The notes: a model not told the origin generated them from the letters alone. Shown: positions 1 to 7,136, numbered from the stretch's first letter. The stretch is DNA of 8,661 nucleotides from Halobacteriales archaeon QH_8_67_36 (GCA_003021755.1 PXQZ01000129.1:1-8661), one strand, 5' to 3'. Translations and numbers: made by a program.

Positions 1-270
1 GCAGTGAAGCGAACACGATGGACCACTGCGAGGCCCGGATTGACCGAGCGCAACGCTTAGGTCGCACCAACGCTGATATAGCTCACCCGGAACGACCCGC
101 TCAGTCTCAGTCGGTAAGCTGACGATCGAGACGGTGCGTGTCGTCGGTGTCCCGCTCGGACCCACGATCAAATTATCGACCCACAAGGACTGCGACACAA
201 GCAATGTACAGACTCGGGAGCTAAAACCCCGACAAGTCACCTGTCGACGCCATCCCCAAACACTACACGG
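1..270. other. Region upstream of the photolyase gene, no supported gene
   Basis: I see no complete gene here. A minus-strand frame without stops runs from about position 240 off the left edge, and a plus-strand frame runs from the edge to a stop at 120-122. Both lack a good start and neither resembles a family I know. They may be chance open frames in GC-rich DNA or the worn end of a neighbouring gene. The frame that leads into the photolyase gene is open back to a TAA near 115, but it contains no ATG or GTG before 271. A weak A-rich patch at 222-226 could serve as a TATA element giving a short leader. No clear TATA box lies at the position expected for a leaderless start. Confidence 0.5.
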
Positions 271-1839
271 ATGACCGCTCACGAGGACCGACTGGATTCC
301 ACTCCCCCGACTGCGATCCCCTCCGGCGAGGATGGCTGTATCGTCTGGCATTGTCGGCAGTTACGAACGCGAGACCAGCCGGCCCTCGCGTATGCAGCAG
401 CCGAATATTCGACGCTCCTCCCGGTGTTCGTGTTCGACCCGTCTTTTTACGGACCCGAGGGGTTGGCCTGTGATGCCCGGATTCGATTCCTTCACGAGTC
501 GATAGCAGACCTGGATGACCAGTATCGCGACCGTGGCGGTGGCCTGTCACTGTGTCACGGTAATCCACGCGAAGTTCTCGCCGCGTTCGCCGAGGCTGGA
601 TGGGACATCGTCACGACAGCGGACCCGACCGGCCGGTACGGACTGCGACGAGACAACGCGGTGGCAGAGGCCTGTAACGTGACGTTTGTCGACGCCGACG
701 GGCTCGTCCGGGGTGCCGACGAGTCACGCGACGGGTGGGCTGACCAAGCTGAAGCCTGGCTCACTGGGACACAGTGTTCCTGGAGTGTTGACGATGTCTC
801 TCTCCGATCGCTCGACACGGGAGTCACGACCAACCGCGTTGCGGAGGCATACGACGTCACGCCGGACAAACAACAGGTCCCGACCGGTGGGACGACAGCG
901 GCACGGGAGCGTGTCATCGACTTCTTGGAGCGGCTCGACAGCTATCCGGGGAATATCTCGGCCCCAGCTGACGCACGGACAGGCACGAGTCAGCTCTCAC
1001 CGTATCTGCGATTCGGGTGTCTCTCCGTTCGTGAAGTGTATCAGGCAGTGAAAGACCACGATGGCGCGGAACGGGCAACGGAGATGTTCCTCTCTCGACT
1101 CTGGTGGAATCGCCACTACAACCAGAAGCTGGTCGATTGGAGTGGCTGGATGGATGAGGCTGCGAATCCGGTTATGGAGGGGTTCCATGCTGACACACAC
1201 GAGCCAGCCCGCGTCGAGGCGTGGAAACACGGCCGGACCGGATATCCGATGGTCGATGCGTCCATGCGGTGTCTGAAAGCGACTGGCTGGTTGAACTTCC
1301 GCATGCGAGCAATGTGTGCGTCGTTCCTGTGTGATCTACTGCAGCAACCCTGGAAGATCGGGGCAGACTGGTTCTACTACCACCTCATCGATGCTGATCC
1401 GGCAATCAACTACACCCAGTTCCAGATTCAGGCCGGGATGGATGGGACGAACATGCTCCAAATATACAACCCTCGGAAGCAGGTTCGGGACAACGATCCT
1501 GCTGGCGAGTTCGTTTATCGATGGGTCCCGGAGCTACAGGCACTCCCGCCCGAGTACTTGGACCAGCCCGAGAAAACACCACTCCAGGTTCAGGCGGAGT
1601 GTGGTGTAGAGATCGGCGAGACGTATCCGTATCCGATAGTCGAATACGAGGCCGCGCGTGCGGCAATCGTCTCGAAGTTCGACGGCGTCCGAGACCAAGC
1701 AAAGCAAGCCCTGCAACACGACGCAGTTGCACGGCGTATCTCGATGTCACAGCGCGGCCGTGTCGAGGATGACGAGCAGGAGCGGTCCGGGGACGACCCC
1801 GACTCGGGGAGCACACAGTCGTCGCTATCGTCGTTCTAA
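271..1839 (+). CDS. Photolyase/cryptochrome-family FAD protein with C-terminal PIP-like tail
   Basis: The 522-residue product has the two-domain photolyase/cryptochrome architecture. An N-terminal alpha/beta antenna domain starts at about residue 23 (CIVWHCRQLRTRDQPAL), and a C-terminal FAD-binding helical domain spans about 210-480. Visible FAD-domain landmarks are TSQLSPYLRFG (239-249), EAWKHGRTGYPMVDASMR (316-333), GWLNFRMRAM (339-348) and the D-x-D...N stretch at 374-380. Classical class I CPD photolyases use reduced FAD and blue light to split pyrimidine dimers. By eye alignment to E. coli PhrB, the Asn next to flavin N5 is kept (N380). The active-site Glu274 position is Arg276, Asn341 is Phe343, and Trp382 of the electron-transfer triad is Phe384. 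This suggests a separate clade whose repair activity is uncertain. ATG 271 is the only reasonable start and gives a 22-residue extension. The tail from about 497 is acidic and Ser/Gly-rich and ends in QSSLSSF. Codon use is less GC-biased than in glpK. Confidence 0.93.
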   Translation: MTAHEDRLDSTPPTAIPSGEDGCIVWHCRQLRTRDQPALAYAAAEYSTLLPVFVFDPSFYGPEGLACDARIRFLHESIADLDDQYRDRGGGLSLCHGNPREVLAAFAEAGWDIVTTADPTGRYGLRRDNAVAEACNVTFVDADGLVRGADESRDGWADQAEAWLTGTQCSWSVDDVSLRSLDTGVTTNRVAEAYDVTPDKQQVPTGGTTAARERVIDFLERLDSYPGNISAPADARTGTSQLSPYLRFGCLSVREVYQAVKDHDGAERATEMFLSRLWWNRHYNQKLVDWSGWMDEAANPVMEGFHADTHEPARVEAWKHGRTGYPMVDASMRCLKATGWLNFRMRAMCASFLCDLLQQPWKIGADWFYYHLIDADPAINYTQFQIQAGMDGTNMLQIYNPRKQVRDNDPAGEFVYRWVPELQALPPEYLDQPEKTPLQVQAECGVEIGETYPYPIVEYEAARAAIVSKFDGVRDQAKQALQHDAVARRISMSQRGRVEDDEQERSGDDPDSGSTQSSLSSF

Positions 1840-1926
1840 GACCCTGCTCTCGTGCAAAGCTGCGGAAAGGCCGTACAGTTACACCGAGCCGGCGCTGATT
1901 TGACGATACGTCTTCTGCTCGGCCAG

Positions 1927-1943
1927 CGTTCGGCTGAACGTTT
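1927..1943 (+). terminator. Possible weak hairpin with T tail downstream of photolyase gene
   Basis: A 5-bp perfect stem (CGTTC / GAACG) closes a GGCT loop and is followed by three T. It begins 88 bp after the photolyase stop codon. Archaeal termination depends mainly on T-rich tracts, so a short stem with three T is weak evidence. Confidence 0.2.
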
Positions 1944-2150
1944 GACAGCTGACCGAGTTGGGCGCCGTCGAGGTCGATACAGGCGTCGACAGGCACGTAC
2001 AGTCACAATGTTTGTCGCTCCGGACGCTCCGACTCCTGCCACGAGCGGAAAGATGGTACAATCGGCGGACGGAAGTCGGTAATGATTCCGTTCGAGATCA
2101 CTCGAAAGTCCCGAGATTGTGAGCCCGAGAGCGATGTGCACGGTTGTTGC

Positions 2151-2168
2151 TATTTTTTACTATTCTTC
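2151..2168 (+). terminator. T-rich tract before glpK promoter
   Basis: A pyrimidine-rich stretch with six consecutive T (2153-2158) lies just upstream of the glpK TATA-like box. T-tracts of five or more are typical archaeal termination signals, so it could end transcripts arriving from the photolyase side. It could equally be part of an A/T-rich activator region of the glpK promoter. Confidence 0.3.
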
Positions 2169-2185
2169 CGACGCTAGCAGCAATC

Positions 2186-2193
2186 TTTATAAT
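2186..2193 (+). promoter_or_regulatory. TATA-like box of the glpK unit
   Basis: TTTATAAT is the best match to a haloarchaeal TATA element in this gap and sits in an A/T-rich island. With the usual ~25-nt spacing, transcription would start near 2215 and leave a leader of about 50 nt. That fits the GGAG Shine-Dalgarno-like sequence at 2252-2255, ten bases before the ATG. A weaker A-rich patch at 2231-2237 could give a nearly leaderless transcript instead. Confidence 0.55.
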
Positions 2194-2265
2194 GATTCAC
2201 CATATTGTTTACTCTCAAGGCGGGGTCTTGGATAAACAAGGTCCGCCCAACGGAGAACACACACA

Positions 2266-3798
2266 ATGGCAGACACATACGTCGGTGCGATAGACCAGGG
2301 GACGACCGGAACCCGCTTCATGGTATTCGACCACAGCGGGCAGGTCGTCGCGAACGCTTACCGGAAACACGAGCAGATTTACCCGGAGCCCGGCTGGGTC
2401 GAGCACGACCCGATGGAGATCTGGGAGAACACGAAAGACGTCGTCACGACCGGTCTCGACGAGGCCGACCTCGACCCGGAGCAACTCGAGGCACTCGGCA
2501 TCACGAACCAGCGTGAGACGACGGTCGTGTGGGACAAGGAGACGGGCAAGCCGGTTCACAACGCGCTCGTCTGGCAGGACCGCCGGACGACCGACCGCGT
2601 CGAGGAGATTCAGGAAGCGGGCAAGGTCGAGTGGATTCGCGAGAAGACGGGTCTCGAATGTGACGCGTATTTCTCGGCGACAAAGACCGAGTGGATTCTG
2701 GACAACGCGGAGCCGCTGAAGATGGAAGCCTCCCGCGGCGAGGACGTCCGCACACGAGCGGAAAACGGCGAGCTCCTCATGGGGACCATCGACACGTGGG
2801 TGATCTACAACCTCACCGGCAACCACATCACGGAGGTTTCGAACGCGTCGCGGACGATGCTGTACAACATCCACGACCTCGAATGGGACGACGAACTCCT
2901 CGAGGAGTTCAACGTCCCCAGACCGATGGTACCCGAGGTCCGACCGTCCTCGGACGAGAACACCTACGGCAGCACGGACGCCGACGGCTTCCTCGGCGCC
3001 GAAGTGCCGGTCGCGGGCGCGCTGGGTGACCAGCAGGCCGCGATGTTCGGTCAGACCTGTTTCGACGAGGGTGACGCCAAGAACACCTACGGGACCGGTT
3101 CGTTCTACCTGATGAACACCGGCACCGACGCCGTCTCCTCGGACCACGGCCTCCTGACCACCATCGGCTTCCAGATGTCCGGCGAGCCCGTCCAGTACGC
3201 GCTGGAGGGCGCCATCTTCATCACCGGCGCCGCTATCGAGTGGCTGGAAGACGTCGACCTCATCAACAACGCCGCCCAAACGGCGGAACTGGCCCGCTCG
3301 GTCGACTCGACCGACGGCGTCTACATGGTCCCGGCCTTCACCGGCCTGGGTGCCCCACACTGGGACGGCCGCGCCCGCGGTACCATCGTCGGTATGACGC
3401 GTGGGACCCGGAAAGAGCACGTCGTGCGTGCGACGCTGGAATCCATCGCGTACCAGACCCGCGACGTCGCGGAAGCGATGGAGGCCGACTCCGGCGTCGA
3501 GATGACGACGCTGCGCGTCGACGGCGGTGCAGTCAAGAACAACTTCCTCTGCCAGCTCCAGTCCGACATCATCCAGACGGACATCGCGCGACCGGAGGTC
3601 GACGAGACCACGGCGCTCGGTTCCGCCTACGCCGCCGGCCTCGCCGTCGGCTACTGGGACACCGTCGACGAGCTGCGCGACAACTGGCAGATAGACCGCG
3701 AGTTCGGCCCCGAGATGGACAGCTCCGAAGCGGACAAGCTGTACAGCCGCTGGGACGACGCCGTCGAGAAGTCCCTCGACTGGGCACAGGAAGGGTAA
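2266..3798 (+). CDS. glpK: Glycerol kinase
   Basis: ATP-dependent phosphorylation of glycerol to sn-glycerol 3-phosphate in the cytoplasm, the entry step of glycerol catabolism in haloarchaea. The 510-residue protein matches bacterial GlpK along its whole length (E. coli about 502). The N-terminal phosphate loop is DQGTTGTR (10-17), and glycerol contacts are visible in NQRET (81-85) and around Y135. The catalytic base lies in GDQQAAMFGQ (D255). The FGGY signatures are at about 260-272 and 376-396, and the adenosine-side motif DGGAVKNN is at 419-426. About 11 extra residues relative to E. coli lie between 147 and 168. The loop aligned with the fructose 1,6-bisphosphate site of E. coli GlpK (GGKGGTR) reads DGFLGAE (240-246), so that allosteric site appears absent. 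A GGAG ribosome-binding sequence precedes the ATG. The gene is 4 bp upstream of a membrane protein and very likely co-transcribed with it. The glpABC dehydrogenase genes are not in the window. Confidence 0.98.
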   Translation: MADTYVGAIDQGTTGTRFMVFDHSGQVVANAYRKHEQIYPEPGWVEHDPMEIWENTKDVVTTGLDEADLDPEQLEALGITNQRETTVVWDKETGKPVHNALVWQDRRTTDRVEEIQEAGKVEWIREKTGLECDAYFSATKTEWILDNAEPLKMEASRGEDVRTRAENGELLMGTIDTWVIYNLTGNHITEVSNASRTMLYNIHDLEWDDELLEEFNVPRPMVPEVRPSSDENTYGSTDADGFLGAEVPVAGALGDQQAAMFGQTCFDEGDAKNTYGTGSFYLMNTGTDAVSSDHGLLTTIGFQMSGEPVQYALEGAIFITGAAIEWLEDVDLINNAAQTAELARSVDSTDGVYMVPAFTGLGAPHWDGRARGTIVGMTRGTRKEHVVRATLESIAYQTRDVAEAMEADSGVEMTTLRVDGGAVKNNFLCQLQSDIIQTDIARPEVDETTALGSAYAAGLAVGYWDTVDELRDNWQIDREFGPEMDSSEADKLYSRWDDAVEKSLDWAQEG

Positions 3799-3802
3799 CG
3801 AT

Positions 3803-4933
3803 ATGGTTGATCCAGTCGCACTACAGACTTCGGCAATCTTCGGATTCGAGCCTGTCAGACTTATTTACTGGCTCATCGCCGCGTTCGCGGGCGGCTGTTT
3901 CGGTGCGGCCATCGGCGCACTCCCGGCGTTCTGTTTCACCGGCTTCGCCGTCATCGCAGGCGAAGCAGCCAACGCTATTGGCCTTTCGGATCTGCCACAA
4001 GGGTCCGGTTTCGAGGTCACCGCGTCCGGCCTAACCGGCGCCGTCGGCTTCGGTCCGGTGTTCGGTCCGCACGTCGCCTTCGCCGGCGGTGCGGCCGCGG
4101 CCGCCTACGCCGCAAAGAAGGAGGGCGCAATGCCGCCACAGGAAGACGGCGGCTACCATCCCGGGAAGGACATCACCTACGCGCTCGGGACCCGACCCGA
4201 CGTCCTCGCCGTCGGTGGTATCTTCGGTATCTTCGGCGTCCTCTGCCGACGCCTGCTGATCAACGTCGTTAGCGGAGATGCCATCGTTGCCGGCGGTATC
4301 GTCGGCTTCGACCAGCTGGCGTTCACGGTGTTTTTCTCCGCGTTAGTCCACCGAGTCGTCTTCGGCTACGAGCTGTTTGGCCAGCCCGGCGGCAGCGGCT
4401 ACTTCGACATGACGCCGTTCGAGAGCGGCGAAGAGGTCGCCGCCGACGGTGGCACTGAGGTCATGCGCCCGGCCGTCGAGCCGTGGCTCCCCCACCAGTA
4501 CGAGTGGAGCAACGTCGCCATGATCGGCCTCGTGGCCGGTCTGCTCGGTGGCTTCCTCGTCGTCGAGCTCAACAGCATGTTCCTCGGATTCGGGATCTCT
4601 GCGGCAACGCTGACGTTCCTGAATCTGGGCGTCGAGAAGATCCCAGTGACCCACCACATGACCCTGCCCGGTAGTGCCGGTGCGGCCGCGTTCATCGCAG
4701 ACCCGTCCGGATCGGGTGCGATCATCGCGCTCGTTCTGGCCGGTGTCTTCGGTGTCCTGGGTGCCCTCATCGGTGAGGCCGGCCAGCGTGTGTTCTACGC
4801 ACACGGCGACACGCACGTCGACCCGCCCGCGTTCGCTATCTTCGTCTGCACGCTGCTGGTCGGCTTGCTGCACGCCGCTGGTATCGGTGCTGAAGCGGCG
4901 GTAGAGAGTGGAGTGTTCGGCGTCCCCTTCTAA
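3803..4933 (+). CDS. Polytopic membrane protein coupled to glpK, putative glycerol permease
   Basis: The 376-residue product is rich in Gly, Ala and Phe and has roughly eight to ten hydrophobic segments. These lie at about 20-56, 75-104, 134-156, 161-193, 238-276, 289-299, 306-330 and 343-366. Two halves appear homologous: four segments of residues 24-188 recur in the same order at 243-358. A hydrophilic linker (about 195-236) separates them, as in many transporters that arose by duplication. No aquaporin NPA motif is present, so this is not a GlpF-type channel. The start lies 4 bp after the glpK stop, with a GGAAGGG-like ribosome-binding sequence overlapping the end of glpK, so translation is probably coupled. 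I recall haloarchaeal glp operons in which a comparable membrane protein beside glpK is proposed to import glycerol, but I know of no biochemical proof. The transport role is inferred from context. A 65-bp gap follows before the Cdc6-like gene. Confidence 0.9.
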   Translation: MVDPVALQTSAIFGFEPVRLIYWLIAAFAGGCFGAAIGALPAFCFTGFAVIAGEAANAIGLSDLPQGSGFEVTASGLTGAVGFGPVFGPHVAFAGGAAAAAYAAKKEGAMPPQEDGGYHPGKDITYALGTRPDVLAVGGIFGIFGVLCRRLLINVVSGDAIVAGGIVGFDQLAFTVFFSALVHRVVFGYELFGQPGGSGYFDMTPFESGEEVAADGGTEVMRPAVEPWLPHQYEWSNVAMIGLVAGLLGGFLVVELNSMFLGFGISAATLTFLNLGVEKIPVTHHMTLPGSAGAAAFIADPSGSGAIIALVLAGVFGVLGALIGEAGQRVFYAHGDTHVDPPAFAIFVCTLLVGLLHAAGIGAEAAVESGVFGVPF

Positions 4934-4954
4934 ACGGGACTCACAACCGTCGGA

Positions 4955-4965
4955 TTTCAAATTTT
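4955..4965 (+). promoter_or_regulatory. A/T-rich patch, possible promoter of the Cdc6-like gene
   Basis: TTTCAAATTTT is the only A/T-rich element in the 65-bp gap before the Cdc6-like start. It is centred about 39 bp upstream of the ATG, which would give a short leader of roughly a dozen bases. No Shine-Dalgarno sequence is visible. The run of four T could alternatively help terminate the glpK transcript. Confidence 0.35.
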
Positions 4966-4998
4966 GCACGAACATCGTAGTCCGAGAATACCCCAGTA

Positions 4999-6168
4999 AT
5001 GGATATAGAAACCAGGATCAAGCGACGACAGCGACACGACGGGGAGCCACGCCTGGTTCAGGACTACGAATCGCTGTCGCCGGTGACACACATCGACGAA
5101 CCGGCCGACAGGGGGCCACTCCTCGAACAGTTGCTCGACCATCTGGACCCCGTTTTCGACGGGCAGCTCCCCGCCAACGCGTATCTGTACGGGCAAAGCG
5201 GCGTCGGCAAGAGCGCCGTGGTTACGGCGCTTTTCAGCCACCTGAACAAGCTCCCGACGGAGAGCCAGGCCATCATTCACACGGCGACGCGGGCACCCAA
5301 CACCTCGCCCTCGTTCGTCTATCTTGACACCAGACTGACCACGAGCGAGTTCGCCTTCTACCATGCGGTACTCGACGCGCTCGTCGAGGAGTCGGTGCCG
5401 GAACACGGTATCGGCACGGAGACGCTGCGGGCGCGGCTACACGACGAACTCGACGGCTCGCGTATCGGCGTCGTCGTTGCCGTCGACCACGTCGGCGAAC
5501 CCCGGAGCGCCGCCGAAAGCGACCTCGTCGACCTCTTTGCCGGGCTGCCGAGTAACGTGAGTTGGCTGGCGGTGGGGCGGACCCGTCCCGCAGAGACCGA
5601 ACTCGCGGCGTACACCGCCGAATCCATCCGCGTCGACCCGTATCAACAGCAGATGCTCGTCGACGTGTTGATGACGCGGGGCTCTATCGGCCTCGCACAG
5701 CAGGCGCTCGAACACGACCTCGCCAGCGAAATCGCCGCGTGGGCGAACGGGAACGCACACGACGCCCTTGCCGCCTTGCTCATCGCGACTCACCACGCCG
5801 AACGGGCCGGGCGGACGGAGCTGACCCGAGCGGACGTGAGGGCGGCTATCGAGGAGATACCGATACCGTGTGTCTCGCTGGGTATCGTCCTCGCGCTGCC
5901 CGCGAACAGACGGGCCGTGTTGCGAGAGCTCGTGGACCTGGACGAGGAAGACCGCTCCTCGGTCACGACGACCACCGCGGCCATCGGGGGGTCGGAGAAC
6001 GTGGACCTCTCGCCGGGGACGGTCAAGCGGTTCCTCTACGAGATGGCCGAGGCCGGCGTCGTCGAGCGGGTACAGGCGGCGACCCGGGGCGGGCAGGGGC
6101 GACCGCCGAGCCGCGTCGAACCGCGGTTCCCGCCGACGGTGTTCCGTCGGCTGTACGACCTCGGTTAG
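4999..6168 (+). CDS. cdc6: Divergent Orc1/Cdc6-family AAA+ protein
   Basis: Orc1/Cdc6 proteins bind origins, hydrolyse ATP and help load the MCM helicase. Haloarchaea carry many paralogues. The 389-residue product fits the family in length and order. A leader region is followed by ANAYLYGQSGVGKSAV (59-74) with an intact Walker A lysine (K71), the AAA+ core to about 270, and a C-terminal winged-helix region (about 285-389, helix near 338-353). Three ATPase elements look degenerate. Walker B reads VVVAVDHVG (158-166), with His164 where the family has Glu. The sensor 1 region reads WLAVGRT (189-195), without the expected Ser-Asn. The GDAR-type sensor 2 reads GNAHDAL (251-257), with His for Arg. 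It may therefore bind ATP but hydrolyse it poorly. I see no origin recognition boxes nearby, so it is probably not an origin-linked initiator. The ATG at 4999 gives the expected N-terminal length. Its stop overlaps the stop of the convergent ROK gene. Confidence 0.9.
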   Translation: MDIETRIKRRQRHDGEPRLVQDYESLSPVTHIDEPADRGPLLEQLLDHLDPVFDGQLPANAYLYGQSGVGKSAVVTALFSHLNKLPTESQAIIHTATRAPNTSPSFVYLDTRLTTSEFAFYHAVLDALVEESVPEHGIGTETLRARLHDELDGSRIGVVVAVDHVGEPRSAAESDLVDLFAGLPSNVSWLAVGRTRPAETELAAYTAESIRVDPYQQQMLVDVLMTRGSIGLAQQALEHDLASEIAAWANGNAHDALAALLIATHHAERAGRTELTRADVRAAIEEIPIPCVSLGIVLALPANRRAVLRELVDLDEEDRSSVTTTTAAIGGSENVDLSPGTVKRFLYEMAEAGVVERVQAATRGGQGRPPSRVEPRFPPTVFRRLYDLG

Positions 6169-7136
6169 CGGACCGCCGTAGAGTCGCCGGTCCCACCGGT
6201 CAGCGCCGAGGCCAGTGCCCCCCGGACCACGACGTCGTCACCGTGTGTCGTCAGCTGGATGTCCGGGATGTTCGCCATCACCATGTCGTCGAGGCGCGCC
6301 CGGATCGGGTCCATTATCCGGTCGGGGTTGTTGATGGCCACGCCGCCGCCGATGGAGATGACCAGCGGGGCGAAGGCGTGGACGATGTTGGCGACGCCGA
6401 TGGCGTTCCAGTGGGATATCTGTTCGAGGACGTGGGTCGCGAACTCGTCCTCGCCGGCGTACTCGAAGACGTCCGCCGCGGTGAACCCCTCCGTGTCGAT
6501 AGGCAGCGCGGTCTCGACGGGGTCCTCGCGGTGGAGTCGGGTCGCATACCGCGGAATGTTGTCGCCCGAGCAGTAGGCCTCCCAGTGGCCGTCGTGTCCG
6601 CAGCCACAGGTCATGAACCCGTGGGGGTCGATGGTCAGGTGGCCGACCTCGCCGGCGTTCCCGTCCCAGCCGCGCAGGACGCTCCCGTCGACGGCGACGC
6701 CGGCGCCGATACCCGAGGAGATGGTGAGATACACCATGTCGTCGGGGTTCCGGTCGGCGTAGTAGCGCTCGCCGATGAGCCCGGCGTTGGCGTCGTTGTG
6801 AAGGTAGACCCGGTCGGTGTCAAAGAGGTTCTGTACCGGCCCGGTAAGCGGGATTCGGTTGATCGAGTCGGGGAGGTTCGCGGGGTTCTCGACCGCGCCG
6901 CTGGCCAGGTCCAGGGGACCGAAGGAGCCGATTCCGGCGGCGATGACGTCCGACGGGACGACGTCGGCTGCCTTGCATGCGCCTCGAAGCGCGTCGAGGA
7001 CAGCCTCGGTCACGTCGATACCGGTCGGCCCGCGCGGGGTCTCGCGCCGGTAGGAGGCGATGACGGCACCATCCGCGTCACCGATGACGGCCCTGATATG
7101 CGTCGCACCGAGGTCGACCCCAGCGTATACGCCCAT
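6165..7136 (-). CDS. ROK-family sugar kinase (predicted glucokinase)
   Basis: The 323-residue product has the full ROK layout and no DNA-binding domain, so it is a kinase rather than a ROK repressor. The N-terminal phosphate motif is GVDLGATHIRA (6-16). The catalytic Asp lies in HNDANAG (D115), and the sugar-binding motif AGEVGH includes E163 and H166. The zinc-loop motif is CGCGHDGHWEAYCSG (177-191), and the Gly-rich adenosine motif is SIGGGVAINNP (261-271). The zinc loop has His184 where the usual CxCGxxGCxE pattern has its third Cys; His can also ligate zinc. ROK glucokinases phosphorylate glucose at C6. Haloarchaea normally oxidise glucose before phosphorylation (semi-phosphorylative Entner-Doudoroff), so the true substrate may be another sugar. 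The gene follows pyruvate kinase on the same strand after 52 bp but has its own TATA-like box. Its stop shares bases with the convergent Cdc6-like gene. Confidence 0.92.
   Translation of the reverse strand: MGVYAGVDLGATHIRAVIGDADGAVIASYRRETPRGPTGIDVTEAVLDALRGACKAADVVPSDVIAAGIGSFGPLDLASGAVENPANLPDSINRIPLTGPVQNLFDTDRVYLHNDANAGLIGERYYADRNPDDMVYLTISSGIGAGVAVDGSVLRGWDGNAGEVGHLTIDPHGFMTCGCGHDGHWEAYCSGDNIPRYATRLHREDPVETALPIDTEGFTAADVFEYAGEDEFATHVLEQISHWNAIGVANIVHAFAPLVISIGGGVAINNPDRIMDPIRARLDDMVMANIPDIQLTTHGDDVVVRGALASALTGGTGDSTAVR

Larger units (their letters stand above)
1840..2265. other. Gap between photolyase gene and glpK; possible decayed coding DNA plus glpK promoter
   Basis: This 426-bp gap holds no gene I can support. 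The first ~300 bp are still GC-rich and stay open in several frames: on the plus strand about 1852-2082, and on the minus strand 2141-1836 and 2061-1879. None gives a recognisable protein, and none has a TATA box and start arrangement I trust. That pattern fits chance open frames or the remnant of a lost gene or insertion sequence, but I see no transposase motif or terminal inverted repeats. From about 2142 the composition turns A/T-rich. That part carries a six-T tract and a TATA-like box and reads as the regulatory region of glpK. Confidence 0.55.

Noticed and set aside
1..270. tRNA or small RNA gene in the left-hand region
   Set aside because: No cloverleaf-like arms, T-loop GGTTCRA motif or CCA-proximal acceptor stem could be found on either strand.
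2215..3420. 401-codon open frame on the minus strand
   Set aside because: It lies antisense to glpK, which matches its family end to end. High GC and codon bias create long antisense frames, and the translation resembles no family.
4934..4998. Possible replication origin beside the Cdc6-like gene
   Set aside because: The adjacent gap is only 65 bp, and I saw no origin recognition box repeats, G-string or A/T-rich unwinding region here or in the other gaps.
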